The translations under genes were made by a program, and so were the position numbers. From Gigaspora rosea (Eukaryota > Glomeromycota > Glomeromycetes > Diversisporales > Gigasporaceae), in the NCBI GenBank assembly GCA_003550325.1, contig QKWP01001214.1, forward strand, positions 43,271 through 107,270: a stretch of DNA of 64,000 bases. Direction: 5' to 3'. The notes beneath the pieces are model-generated. The model was not told the DNA's origin. It was given only the letters and a program-made list of their open reading frames with translations, and did no database searches. Numbering within the stretch: position 1 is the first letter of the stretch; each line of letters starts with the position of its first letter. This document shows positions 22,663 to 34,264 of the stretch, one piece after another.

Positions 22663-23034
22663 TAATATTATAGAAAGTTTGCCCCAATTTCTAATATAGA
22701 AAATCTGCTGATCTTATCCGGATCAGCAATTAAATTATTTTATTATCAGTTATTAAATGATCATCACTAGCTAAGTTATCACAGATTACGATTTAGCTGA
22801 ATTTTATAGTTGTTTGAATGAAGATGCTCATCTTGTGAAATAAACTTAATATACATTTCACACATATTACAGATGGGTACGGTATAGCTGTTTATGACTG
22901 TCTATAGCAATTGCCGATTCTAGTCAGTCAGAGGGGTGGCTTAGCTAACCAACTAAATTGTAGCTGATGCCAGATTTAAAAACAGATCGACACGGATCAG
23001 TCTGATAAGCGGAAGATCCCATAAAGACTATATG

Positions 23035-23984
23035 TAATGCAAATCTTATTCCTGCACTTACTTTTTTGATACTCCTAAATGTACGCCAAATTTTATTACT
23101 TATTTGAGGGGTCATCTAAAGCTGTGTCCATCGCATGACATAGACCAATAGAATTGTTTATTTGATTAACACGGTTCAGCCCAAAGAAACAAAAACAGCA
23201 AAAAAAAGCGAAAGTCGCAAAAATACAAGAAACAACAGTCTAAACCCATCTTGGTGCATTAATAAAAATGTCAGGAGGACAATTTTACTATAAAACATGC
23301 CCTAACCCTAACCCCAAATTAACCCTTATCCTAACTTTAATTAAAAAATCAAAAACACGTAACTGGACACAGCTTTAGACGTCCCCTTATTTGAGACACG
23401 GTGATTTTAAAAAGTCATGTGACCACCATGATTAAAATCGACCAATGGAATTGCAGGTAAGATTCTAATAAAAGGTTTAAAGTTTTTTTTAATCGGAACT
23501 AATTTTTTTATTGTTATTATTATTTGAATTTCTAATAAAAGTTGCAAAGATGAAAATTACTATTCCAATAGTAGTAAACACATCAAAATTGGCTTAGTAT
23601 ATTACGAGATATAAGTAAAAAACTTTTCGCGAATTTTTAAAAGTGTTTTAAAAAACCAAAAATTCACAAAAATTTTTTTACTTATATCTCATGATACACT
23701 AGCCAATTTTGATGTGTTTACTACTATTGGAATAGTAATTTTCATCTCTGCAACTCTTATTAGAAATTCAAATAATAATGACATAATAAAAAAAGTAGTT
23801 CCGATTAAAAAAACTTTAAGCCTTTTATTAGAATCTTACCTGCAATTCCATTGGTCGATTTTAATCGCGGTAGTCACGTGACTTTTTTAAAATCGCTGTG
23901 TCTCAAAAAAGTAATAAAATTTTTGGGGGTACATTTAGGAGTATCAAAAAAGTAAGTGCAGGAGTATCAAAAACGTAAGATTTG
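23035..23984. repeat. Large palindrome with arms of about 330 bp, left arm interrupted by a MITE
   Basis: The left arm starts near TGCAAATCTTA and the right arm ends TAAGATTTGCA. Shared inner landmarks are TTTTTTGATACTCCTAAATG, TTTGAGACAC, AAAATCGACCAATGGAATTG and CTAATAAAAGG, and the symmetry centre is near 23647. The left arm is opened by a 279-bp insertion with its own target duplication. Part of the outer right arm repeats GGAGTATCAAAAA.GTAAG twice. Confidence 0.85.
23108..23386. mobile_element. MITE of the GGGG-TCTAAAGC family, 8-bp duplication
   Basis: The ends are GGGGTCATCTAAAGCTGTGT and the complement of GGGGACGTCTAAAGCTGTGT. TTATTTGA flanks it at 23100-23107 and 23387-23394. It lies in the left arm of the palindrome at 23035-23984, which closes perfectly when it is removed. 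Relatives lie at 44211-44498 and, truncated and inverted, at 30120-30208. The interior contains CCCTAACCCTAACCCC, which is not a telomere. Confidence 0.9.
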
Positions 23985-24890
23985 CATACGTGATCATCAC
24001 ATCATGTGATCTAATTGCCATTAGAATTGGAAGAATTGGCTCTACAACTTTAATTAAATGATCAAAGAACCTTTACATAGTAAAATAATTGATCGACTAT
24101 AGTCGGCTATTAGCCGGTATGACCGACCGCACTTAGCCGGCTATATGCCAATAGTTGATAATAACCGACTGAAACTGACCGTAACCGACCGAACCCATCC
24201 CTACTCAAGACCAGGCTGTGCAATTTTGCGAAACAATGCGACAGAAATTTATTTATTAATAAAATTTCTTGATCAGTTTATTTTCTCATACGAGATATGG
24301 TACTACCTTACAAAGGCCATGCGAAATCACACTTGCGACAGATTCGCCATCTCGCACGAGGTGATGTATATTTCTAGTTTTGAATCCAAGGTTACAAAAT
24401 AGGAAGTTACTAAAATCTGTTGGATTTTGTAGGGAACTCATTTAATAAATAATTTTTGATGTCTGTCTGACCCGCTCTGGTTCTAGTTGGACCAAATAAT
24501 TATTCGCATATTTTTCTTTATCTCCACTTCGGACATAAATAATGCCAGTGAAAAAATTAATACAAATAATTAAAATGCTAAGGAGACTCATTAAATATAT
24601 CGCACAAAACAAATAATTAATTCAGGTGATTGCATGCTCCATTAAAAAAGAAAGGGTGGTATGTTGTAATTACGGGACTCACAAGACTTACAAAATAATT
24701 ATTATTATTGCTCGATCAGATGACTTTATTGAACTTAGATGAAGAACATATGGGGAGTCTGTACGCTATCGTGACAGGATTCACTTAAAACAACTAACTG
24801 CTAATTAACCATAACTGAAAGAATCCACCCTACCAAACCCCACCTAATCCTTTCACACCAGCTATGAATTATTCATTAAACACACCCAAA
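23985..24890. other. Intergenic stretch, possible decayed hAT ends
   Basis: No gene is supported here. ATGGGTACGGT at about 22874 and ACCGAACCCAT at about 24187 are loosely complementary and could be ends of an old hAT-like element enclosing the palindrome. No target duplication backs this. Confidence 0.25.
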
Positions 24891-24894
24891 GGTG

Positions 24895-25110
24895 CCTTTG
24901 CGCAGGGAGTCTATATAACAGCAAATATGATCGGGATTGTACCATGTAAAGCAGGGTCCTTGTGCTGATATAGCCGCAGAGTCCCAAACACTATAACAAT
25001 ACTAAAAGGTCTTTGCACTGCAATAACAGCCGTAGAACCTCTCATACTAAAAACAGGGTTTTTGCGCAGCAATTACAACTGCTGAACCCAAACAACTTAT
25101 GTTATTGGGG
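24895..25110. repeat. Degenerate GC-richer tandem repeat of about 50-60 bp
   Basis: Three to four units share GGKYYTTKYRC.G.A.TA.ARCYGC.GARYCC-like sequence, for example at 24955, 25010 and 25065. They are followed by an ACTAAAA or CAAACA spacer. The surrounding 300 bases are richer in G+C than the flanks. The function is unknown. Confidence 0.5.
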
Positions 25111-25454
25111 GAGGGAAAGGGCGAGACGAAAGAACCGGCCTTCTACTAGGCGAGCGACAGGAAGAGAAAACTAACCCTTCTTAATCCGAAACAATATTTC
25201 CATGACAAAACCGTTTCGTCAACAATTTCAAATTGAATCATGAAATCACATAAATTTTATATAATATTTGTAAGAGAAATTAAAAAAAGATAGTTAATGG
25301 AAATAAATTAGTCCATATGAACTTAATATATGTTCATTGTCATATATACTAAGTTTTGGCATCTTATCCGACATTACCCGTACTTTGCATCACTTATACG
25401 GATGTAGCAGGTCGATGAAGGAAACGATCGATAATGAAAAAATTATCAATTTTA

Positions 25455-25699
25455 AATTGGGATCTTTGCTAGGAAAATGACCCTCCGAGGCTATATAGAT
25501 TTTATGAATAAAATTCAAAATTATTAGCTATCTAATAGTTTAATTTAAAGATTTTTTTTTTTATTTCGCAAAGCTCACTAGTCTCACAGTATAAAAAAAA
25601 TTTTATATGAATCGGATCATTTGATAGCTGGCAAATTTAAATTTTGTTTATAAAATCTACATGGCCTCGGAAGGTCATTTTCATAGCAAAGATCCCAAT
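25455..25699. repeat. 245-bp fold-back MITE-like palindrome
   Basis: AATTGGGATCTTTGCTAGG at the left faces the complement CATAGCAAAGATCCCAATT at the right. The arms also share AAAATGACC.TCCGAGGC and TAGATTTTAT for about 85 bp. No coding sequence or clear target duplication is present. Confidence 0.8.
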
Positions 25700-26459
25700 T
25701 CATTGTAATGTAAATCTAATTAATCATTATGAAAAATTAGAGAACTGCAGACTGAATGAAGATAGTATGTCCTACGCCGCAGGGACAGAGACCCGGGACG
25801 TCTCATGACGAACTTAATGGAGCATGAACTATCTCACGAGTACTGTGAAGAATCAGAGGCCTCCGGCCGTCCGTTGATCTCCGCAGAATAATAACTCTGG
25901 CCTTTAAGAGATGTGACAGATCCTAAAGGTATCTAAGGACTTTCAGGATAGCGGAGGGAGATAAAAAAAAATTTTTATGTTTCAGAATATCCAGAGATCG
26001 TTAAAGAAGCCTGTTGAAAGATGGATGACTGCATTTCTATATTCTTTTAGTCAAATTAATTACGTCAAGAGTTTCGTCAATCGTTAGTAATTTTGTCAAT
26101 CGGTCAATAGCTTCGTCAAATAATCAAGTTGCGTCAGACAAAGCCAACCATTTTGTCAGGCATCACTAATTCTAATTACAAGCCAATCTCATTATAGTGA
26201 AGTAACCGGTTCTATTATAAAAAATTTTTTAAAATTCACTAAATCGAGAGTTTTATTAATAATTTCATTAATCGAGAGAATTTTATATAGATTGGAACTT
26301 TCTTTACTTTATCGAGAATTTATTATAACGAAAGTTACTTGTATTAAAAAGGGATCACTTATAAAAGGTAAACATCATAAATTTTTGCTAATCATACATA
26401 CTTTCATAAAACTTTCATAATTTACTTCTATATCCACATACATATTTCTGTAATACCAA
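25700..26459. other. Intergenic stretch with a GC-richer patch and GTCAA repeats
   Basis: Positions 25760-25960 are richer in G+C than the surroundings and hold no readable gene. Positions 26050-26165 contain seven or so irregular copies of (A/T)CGTCAA, recalling the subrepeats of the fold-back element at 20455 but not matching them. An A+T-rich stretch with TTATAATAAATTCTCGAT-like sequence follows. Confidence 0.4.
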
Positions 26460-26461
26460 TA

Positions 26462-28057
26462 TACTAGCGATCATAAGTAGTGCAACAAAAAAAAAATTTT
26501 AGTTAGATCATATATCTCACGCAATTCCGGGCGTATCTTTTAGGTTTTTTTTTTATTTTATTCACAAATAACAACATTTTCATTAATAAAAAATTTTCAA
26601 AAATTTAATGAACAAAATTTTTCATGGGCACGAGCTTTATTTCAAATGCCGTGTTGCATTACTTTTGCTCGTTTTTACAGCAACACAACTGTAAAACAAA
26701 AAAAAATTTTTTCTATTTTTAATACTTTATGACCGCTACTATCTTTGTGCATTTATTGTGTCTTGTTAATATCCCGAATTTGGTTTAGCAAGGTATAAAT
26801 CAGATCAATGCAGGTACCAACTTCGGACTTCTGTAATGCCATCCAGATCTTGTTTCAAAGATCTTTTCCGGTTGAAATTTGAACAGAAATATTGTTAAGC
26901 TAATAGTCGACCTAATTTATAAAAATTTAATAAGAAAAAAATTAGAAAATAGGAATTCCAATCAAAAACCTTCGCTGAATCTTTATTAAATTGATGATCT
27001 ATGATTATTACAATATATTTGTCATAACTATTTTACTAACGAAATCATGGTTCGAATAGCAAATTCGAGATTTCTAACAGTAGCTATAAAATTTTTATAA
27101 AAAATTTTTTGCCATAACTCATTACCCATTGTGCAATCGATCTTGGAAAGGCCGTAAGCATTATTAATATAATACAAAATTATACCCACGTGGACCTATT
27201 CTAAATTTCACCTTAGATTTAATGTAGAAGCAAATCAATAATTTTTTAAAATGCTTATGAATAAGATTACTTATAATTCGGCATAAAAATTGCAATTTAT
27301 AATTTGTTGAAGCAAGTTACCTTTAAGTTTCCAGTAATCTAATTTTGCATTTTTTTTTTGTGAATCCAGGCAACGTTTTTGACCGTATTTACACGGGTAC
27401 CGTTTTCTTCACTTAATCACTAATATTAAATTGTAATTTATAAGTATAAAAAAAAAACATTAAAATATTAATTTCTTTTTTTTTCAAGCGAAACTGTATT
27501 TCAATAGTAGTTTAAATAGTGACAGAAGGTGTTTTACTTTGAGATTCCTAGTTGGGTTGGTTTGCACAGCAGGTAAGCAACAAACTCTCACCAACTCTTC
27601 ACAAGCACGATATTCCAGTCTCTTTTATTGGTATAAGAGGCCACAAAGAAGCAAATATCGTGCATCCAACCTATCACCTTTGTGTATACCACTTTTACGG
27701 CAAAGAAGAAACTTGGGCTCATTTGAACTATAGTTGTATGATTTTCTTTTTCATTAAAACTTTTACCGTAGTACAGAAATTGCAAGAATTACAATGAATT
27801 TCCGTTCTTTATGTAGTACAGTGTCATCTGATCTTTGCCAAAAACGAGCTAAAATAATGCAAAATGTGATTTGTGATAAACGCACAAATATCTTTACATT
27901 GGTAATAATAACAACTACTAAAATTTTACTATTTAAAAAGGATACTATTTGTGAATAAAATAAAAAACAAAAAACCTAACAAATACGCCCGGAATTGCGT
28001 GAGATAATATGATCTAACTAAAATTTTTTTTTGTTGCACCACTTATGATCGCCAGTG
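26462..28057. mobile_element. Tc1/mariner-like element of 1.6 kb with 110-bp inverted ends
   Basis: The left end reads TACTAGCGATCATAAGTAGT and the right end, complemented, CACTGGCGATCATAAGTGGT. TA flanks it at 26460-26461 and 28058-28059. The ends stay complementary for about 110 bp through CTCACGCAATTCCGGGCGTA. The size suits an autonomous Tc1/mariner, but the interior frames (the longest at 27539-27797) do not read as a recognisable DDE transposase. It is either very decayed or non-autonomous. Confidence 0.85.
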
Positions 28058-28075
28058 TAACGACAAGGTACAGAC

Positions 28076-28245
28076 CAGTGTCTGAAATTCAATTTTTAAA
28101 TTAGTTGCGGGCTGCAACTAAATAAAAAAAAAACAGTTGCGGATTATAAGAATTTGCGGAATTTGCACATGTACTTCAGATTTTGGTTGTGGAAATTTAA
28201 AATTTGTTGCGGTCCGCAGACTCCGCAACCCAATTTCAAACACTG
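28076..28245. mobile_element. hAT-type MITE, 8-bp duplication
   Basis: The ends are CAGTGTCTGAAAT and the complement of CAGTGTTTGAAAT, with GTACAGAC directly repeated at 28068-28075 and 28246-28253. CAGTG ends with an 8-bp duplication are the hAT signature. The interior has TTGCGG motifs mirrored on both arms. It lies about 160 bp upstream of the Sel1 gene at 28408. Confidence 0.9.
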
Positions 28246-29930
28246 GTACAGACGTACTGTACGTGCATACATATGTACAGTACTTCCTATTAAAAGCCTA
28301 GGGTTGGATAGTAATACAAACTCTAAAATAGTAGTACACAGCATATACACTTGTATTTAAACGGCTAAAATAAGATTTCCGTCTTTTTCCTCATATTTGT
28401 AAGTAAAATGAATCATAATAATTCAGTTCATTATCAACAATCAACTCATTTAGACCCTTATGACCTTGGCTACAATTATCAACATGGTATAGGGGTTGAA
28501 AAGGATGAACGTACAGCATTCATGTATTATCTAAAATCAGCAGAGATGGGGAATGTTAACGGAATATGTCAAGTTGGATATTGTTATGAAAAAGGAATTG
28601 GAATTAAAAAGAATGAAAACAAAGCATTCATTTATTATCAAAAATCAGCGGAACTTGGAGTCGCCCGTGGAATGGCTAATCTTGGATATTGTTATGAAAA
28701 AGGTATTGGAGTCGAAAAGGATGAACAAAAAGCATTTATTTATTATCAAAAATCAGCAGAAATGGGACATGCTATGGGAATGAATAATGTTGGATGGTGT
28801 TATCAAAACGGAATTGGAATTGAAAAGGATGAATGCAAAGCATTCATTTATTATAAAAAATCAGCAGATCTAGGAGTCACACTTGGAATGGTTAATCTTG
28901 GACAATGTTATGAAAAAGGTATTGGAGTCGAAAAGGATGAACAAAAAGCATTTTTATTTATTATCAAAAATCAGCAGAGATGGGACATGCTATGGGAATG
29001 AATAATGTTGGATGGTGTTATCAAAACGAAATTGGAATTGAAAAGGATGAACGTAAAGCATTCATTTATTATAAAAAATCAGCAGATCTAGGAGTCGCAC
29101 TTGGAATGGTTAATCTTGGACAATGTTATGAAAAAGGAATTGGAGTTGAAAAGGATGAATACAAGACATTCATTTATTATCAAAAATCAACAGAGATGGG
29201 GCATGCAATGGGAATGAGGCCGTTCGAAGTTGATTCATTGGTTAACATCACTTTTCCAGGACTCATGGGAGGGGGGGGGGGGGGTAAAATGAAACGAACA
29301 TATGAAACGAACATATAAAAATGAAGCAATTTCATTGGTTGATGTAATCAGGTGACTGACTGGTGAGAGTCATTCAGCGTTTTGATTGGCTGTTCATTTT
29401 TCGGAGGAGGGGGGAGACTTCAGCTGGGGGTGATGTTAACTGAAAAATTAACTTCAAACGACCTTAACCTTAACATTACATTCCTCTTATAAAAGAAAGG
29501 AGCAAAAATAAATAAATATCGGTATATAATTAATTTATTATAAAAAGTATTTTATCCGATAAAAAGAACTTAGTACGTATGTACAATTTTTACGGGCAAA
29601 AGTCTTGTGATCTAGTGATCGGATCTGCATCATTTTAGAGTTTTCCAAATTCCTATTGGTCGAGCAAATTTTGTCCCGAATGATTCCGTAAAAGCTAGAT
29701 GTTTATTCAAATATTTCTTCTCGTTAATACTAGTTTTCTAGTTCTTCACAATCGAACAAAAAAGCTATTTATTAAGCAGTTTTTTGTTGAATCGTTTTAT
29801 TGCAAACTGAAATAAACATATATGAGAGGACAGCTAATAGGAATTAAAATTTTAGCTTTATTTATTTATTTATTTATTTTTTAAGTTTTTATTTTTTTTA
29901 ATTCGTTTTTTATTTTTAATTATTTTATTT

Positions 29931-30030
29931 TAACCGCGAAATAACGCAGAGTTATTTCGAGTTTCGGCCTGAATTAATATTAATTTAGGCCGAAATTCGA
30001 AACCACACCCATCGCGTTGTTTCGTGGTTA
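29931..30030. repeat. 100-bp palindrome inside the composite insertion
   Basis: TAACCGCGAAATAACGC faces GCGTTGTTTCGTGGTTA, and the core CGGCC.AATTAATATTAATT.GGCCG is self-complementary. A related core (GGCCCGAATTAAGCTTAATTTAGGCC) occurs at about 30915-30955 within the hAT-like element. Confidence 0.8.
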
Positions 30031-30119
30031 TGCAGTATTTATTTTTTTAATTTTTACCGGGGACATCAAAGAGGAAGGGGAGGGGTGATGTTAACCGAAA
30101 GCTTAACTTCAAGGTAGTA

Positions 30120-30208
30120 ATATAATAAGCAAAATTGTCTAAGATCATCAAATTCTTAATTTGATTTGTCAGGTATCACGTGATTATGCTCCGCTTTAGA
30201 CGACCCCC
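30120..30208 (-). mobile_element. Truncated MITE of the GGGG-TCTAAAGC family
   Basis: Read on the minus strand it begins GGGGGTCGTCTAAAGCGGAG and continues through GATGATCTTAGACAATTTTG, matching the left half of the copy at 44211. The other end is missing. Confidence 0.7.
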
Positions 30209-30784
30209 ATATCAGATATATAGAGCTAAGTACGTACGTTCGTACATACGTCAGCTACTAGTAACTAGTAATATCATGCACGAAGTAATAAATCGAGTTT
30301 ATATATTGAATTTGATTTCTAAATAATGATAATATTTCATTATTTTTATTTTTTTTCATATGTTCATTTTACCCGGGGGCCGGGGGGGACCATTGGGGGG
30401 GTGATGTTAACAAAAAAATTAACTTCAAACGGCCTGAATAATATTGGATGGTGTTATGAGAACGGAATTGGAATTGAAAGGGATGTACGCAAGGCATTTA
30501 TTTATTATCAAAAATCAGCGGAACTGGGTGTCGCTCTTGGGATGGCTAATCTTGGACAGTGTTATAAAGAAGGAATTGGAGTCGAAAAGGATGAATACAA
30601 AGCATTCATTTATTATCAAAAATCTGTAGAGATGGGAAACATTTAGGATTATAAAATGTAACTTACTTACATGTTATTTTACATGTAAGTACATTCAAAT
30701 TTTATACTAAATAAAATAAATAACCGATATAAATCGTATTATAAACCATTATATAATATTTATAAATTTAAATACGAGCTTAAG

Positions 30785-32287
30785 CAGTGATGGTAAATGA
30801 CTTGAAATGACCCAAATGACCCAAATGACAAATGACCAGTCATTTGGTCATTTCAAAGGTGAAATGACCTAGTGGGTCATTTGAATTTGATTGGTGGATC
30901 GCGCAGGGGCATTAATTCGAATTTTGGCCCGAATTAAGCTTAATTTAGGCCGAAATTCGAAATCATATTCCTGCTCATTATTTCCATTATAATTAATAAA
31001 TATCTGCATATAAGTATCAGAATTTTTTTTTTTATTTTTTACTACTAGGTTATTTTTTTTATAGTGCTATTTCATAGTTGCTGTCGTCGTTGGTGCCGCC
31101 GTTGGTGTTGACGTTGTGTCGTCGTTGGTATCACCGTTGGTGTTGAAATTAGCTATTAGTGTCATTGGCATCATCATAATTAGGTTTTAGTTAAGGTGTA
31201 CTTGTCATGTTTTTCGTGTTTCGCTTTTGTTTTGCCACGTTATTGGTGTTATTGTACGGTAAGTAACAACGTAGGGGTGTTTTACAGTCACACTTTTGGA
31301 CTGTTGTTTCGTCGTTTGCTGTTGAAGTCGGAATTGGTGCTTCATCTTGAATCTTGATAAGTATAGACTTTTTTTTTTTTTGCTATATTACAATTTCTTC
31401 TTTCATTAACCAGTTTTCTTTTTGCAGCTGTCATTTCTTAGTTTGCAGGTGGGTTGTATTCGATATTACTGTTTCTTTGGATAGTCATTCGTCGGTGATG
31501 TCGTATATAGTTCGCCCTTTTGTGGAGCCATTGTTTGCTAGTGATCTGGTATCACCTATTTTCAGGAGCCGTCGTTTGCTGGTGGATGAAATTGTGCATG
31601 GTTTACGAAGCATCGTTTGCTGGGTAGCCATGTTAGTTAGTTATTTCATTACTTCGTTGTTACCATCGTTTTACGGTGTCTACCTATTAGTATTATTGCT
31701 GAACGGTATCATACTACATGTTATTGTATCCTAGATTGTGGATTCATCTCTTGACAATTAACGATTGATGAGTAGCCTTGGAGTTTAGTTTAGAGTTAGG
31801 GAGAACGATTATGTTTCGGTTAGGTTGGTTTTAGATAAATTGTATTATTGCGATGATTAGTAGACTTGGAGTTTAGTTTAGGATTAGGGTGAACGATAAG
31901 TTAGTGGTTAGGGTAGGTTTAGATAGAATGTAATTTTGCGCGATGATATATTTTTAATAAAAATTTGTTTATATCGATATAAGTAATTATAATGTAATAT
32001 TCTTATTAATACTGTAAACAGATTTTGTATATTATTGGTTGATATGAGGATAAGAATTTCCCCCCGGTTAAAATTAGCAAGTTAAAAATTACACGATCGA
32101 GTTTCATGACCAATAGGATGTCAATTCTATATGTGAAATGACCAATGACTCAAATGACCGCGGTCATTTGGTCATGAGTCATTTCCAAATGACCCAAAAT
32201 TTGAATGACCTCAAATGACCGGTCATTTTGAGGTCATTCGGGGTCATTTGAAAAATCGGCAAATGACCAGGTCATTTACCATCACTG
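30785..32287. mobile_element. hAT-like element of 1.5 kb with AAATGAC subterminal repeats
   Basis: The ends are CAGTGATGGTAAATGAC and its complement, flanked by AGCTTAAG at 30777-30784 and 32288-32295, an exact 8-bp duplication. Many AAATGACC and GGTCATTT copies, some as inverted pairs (CAAATGACCGCGGTCATTTG), crowd both ends, as transposase-binding subterminal repeats do in hAT elements. The interior includes a G/T-rich patch (31080-31150) with repeats of CGTTGGTGTTG and an open frame at 31354-31734 that I cannot assign. It is likely non-autonomous. Confidence 0.88.
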
Positions 32288-32295
32288 AGCTTAAG

Positions 32296-34264
32296 AAATT
32301 TAAAATTTTGATTATGATAATACAGTAATATCGTTAATGATTTACATAACATCGAATTAGTTTTTCAAAAATTATACTATTACGGAATTACTGTAAACCG
32401 TAATTCCATGCAATCTTTAATGTTGTATCCTTAATTTCAGATCAACTATAGAAAAAAGGATGGGAAAAGACGTAATGAAAAATTATGAAAAGATTGGAAT
32501 GACCATTAAGATACAATGAAAAATTAGAAATATGGGTCGATTATATAACAATCGATTTAATCGATTCTTTTCTAAAGCATATTTCAGGCTAAAGAAATTA
32601 ACTAAAAATTGGCTAGTCGTTTATTACTATGTAGATATAAATACATAAGGTTGGTCGTTTATTACTGTGTAGATATAAATTCATTAGTTGGCTAATTTAG
32701 ATGATAACTTGGCAAATAACGAGTATAAAGACGGGTCCAAATATGCTCGGGTGCATGGACAATTAATCAGCGTAAAATACTAACGTGCTAGAATTTCTCA
32801 AAGGCTAAAAGATCAAATAATTTATTATCACTAGCATTTGACAAAGAACTACCTGATGGCTTTTTATGCGTTTGTTATAGAAATGAAGACTAAATTAATT
32901 ATACTTAGTGCACTGTTTAAAAGGCCTGGGGCCTAAAACAAAATACCCAACAAAAATTTATAAATACCCGGTGTATCTTGACCATTACTGGGTCAAAATT
33001 TCTAATTTTCCAGACTTACATGATTATTATACCAGGTATTTTACAAAGGGGGCTCAAAAAAGATGTCTTTTAGGCAGTGCACTACAGTAAGTATAAATTT
33101 CTCAATTACGGTATAAATGCTATGTGTTATTATTAATTAGAAAGACATATCGTCTTATTAAAACCCAAACCCATGGTTTGAACTTAGTCATTTTATAATG
33201 GCTTGTCTATTATTTCGTATTTAAAATTAAAGACCGTCATTTGAAGTTATTTCACATAAATATCACTTATCGAAAATGCGATGCAATCATTCTTTAATTT
33301 TACCAAAAAAATTATGTAAAAAAAAAAAAACTAACGGTCAATGTTAGAGCTAGAATAGTTAAAATTTTCTATTAAAATATTGTGAAGAGCCTTTTTTTTT
33401 TTATTGAATTTTATTAGAGCGCAATGTTTCAATTTCTCGTGATGGTTGTCAATCAATAAAATCGCAATCTTTTGTCAGAACTAAACTTTTATTTGATTAA
33501 TATTAAGAATTGGCTAACTCTGGCTGTCACGGTTCACCCATAACCTTCACATGATTAGTCTTTTTATTTTTTCAATTTTTCCTTATTTGTATATATGTTT
33601 ACAGTGGAATAGCAGAAACAACATAAGTATTCTAAATATGTACTTGAAATTTTGGATCCACTCGAATTGATAAAGAATTTCGAACTAACAATTGATTTTG
33701 TATTCATTTAACGCAATTCAATTTTAAAATTAAAAGCGTTTAGATTCAATTTAAACAGCAATGCATCGCAAAACCATATATTCTAGTCATATATTCTATG
33801 TAGCAATACTAATAATTATAAGCGTAATATCAGGATGAGCTACTTATGCGGACCGTATTACAATTTTGTAACCTAATTGCGCTTGTAACGCTCCTCGTAC
33901 ACTTAAGGAATATTATCCAATTCAGGCAATAACGAAAATTTTCGTGTGACATATAAAATTAAAGTAGTTTAAGAAATTTATTAGTGCGATTGGTTTTGTG
34001 CAACTGGATTGAAAAAACTTAGCCTTGCACAATTATTTAACGAATGATTGTGAAACGTAACTGTATTGCTCAAAAATCTAAAATAAATTAAATGATATAT
34101 ATATTAAATTTGTTTTTTAATTTAAAGTTTTAATTTAAGCTGCATACCATATCTCATGGTTCGAAGACCCAATATGCTTTAAATATCTTGATGTAAACCA
34201 TAAAATATGCCTTATAATTGTCGACAAGGCATAACAAGATTTCATAAGTTGAATGCTTTTGACT
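32296..34264. other. A+T-rich intergenic stretch
   Basis: Apart from the small MITE at 32908-33082, I see no gene, tandem array or inverted repeat in this stretch. Short open frames here are compositional. Confidence 0.45.
32908..33082. mobile_element. Small MITE, TA duplication
   Basis: The ends GTGCACTG and CAGTGCAC lie inside TA pairs (32906-32907 and 33083-33084). The complementarity continues through TTAAAAGG and CCTAAAAGA. The size and the TA target fit the Tc1/mariner superfamily. Confidence 0.7.

Larger units (their letters stand above)
29218..30434. mobile_element. Composite insertion bounded by GGCCGTT(C/T)GAAGTT ends
   Basis: The left end is GGCCGTTCGAAGTTGATTC..GTTAACATCAC, and the complement of the right end is GGCCGTTTGAAGTTAATT..GTTAACATCACCCC. 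TGA is repeated outside (29215-29217 and 30435-30437). A further right-type end (GTGATGTTAACTGAAAAATT) lies at about 29430-29462 and a partial one at about 30087-30117. The block is therefore several copies of one family joined or nested. Runs of G (29270-29284) adjoin two of the ends. A 100-bp palindrome and a fragment of the GGGG-TCTAAAGC MITE lie inside. No transposase is present. Confidence 0.8.
28408..30646 (+). pseudogene. Sel1-repeat protein gene interrupted by a composite element
   Basis: From the ATG at 28408 the frame encodes Sel1-like (TPR-related) repeats of 36 residues. The pattern is (L/V)G.CYE.GIG(V/I)EKDE.KAFIYYQKSAE.G, a scaffold fold for protein-protein contacts. About six repeats precede a 2-base insertion in a T run near 28947, which shifts the frame; the repeats continue in the new frame to 29217. 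An element occupies 29218-30434. The gene resumes at 30435 with two more repeats and stops at 30646. Joining 29217 to 30438 restores GMNNIGWCYENG with no base lost. Upstream there is no kinase domain, though this family often has one. It was probably functional before the frameshift and the insertion. Confidence 0.88.

Noticed and set aside
23302-23330. Telomere-like CCCTAACCCTAACCCC
   Set aside because: Only two units inside a MITE; relatives at 44440-44460 show the same internal motif.
22872-24203. Possible hAT element with ATGGGTACGGT and ACCGAACCCAT ends
   Set aside because: The ends match only loosely and no 8-bp duplication is present.
27539-27797. Two overlapping plus-strand frames in the mariner-like element
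   Set aside because: No match to a DDE transposase that I can defend; both are short and lack motifs.
31354-31734. Open frame of 126 codons with hydrophobic segments
   Set aside because: It lies inside the hAT-like element and has no recognisable domain or conserved motif. I describe it there but do not call it a gene.
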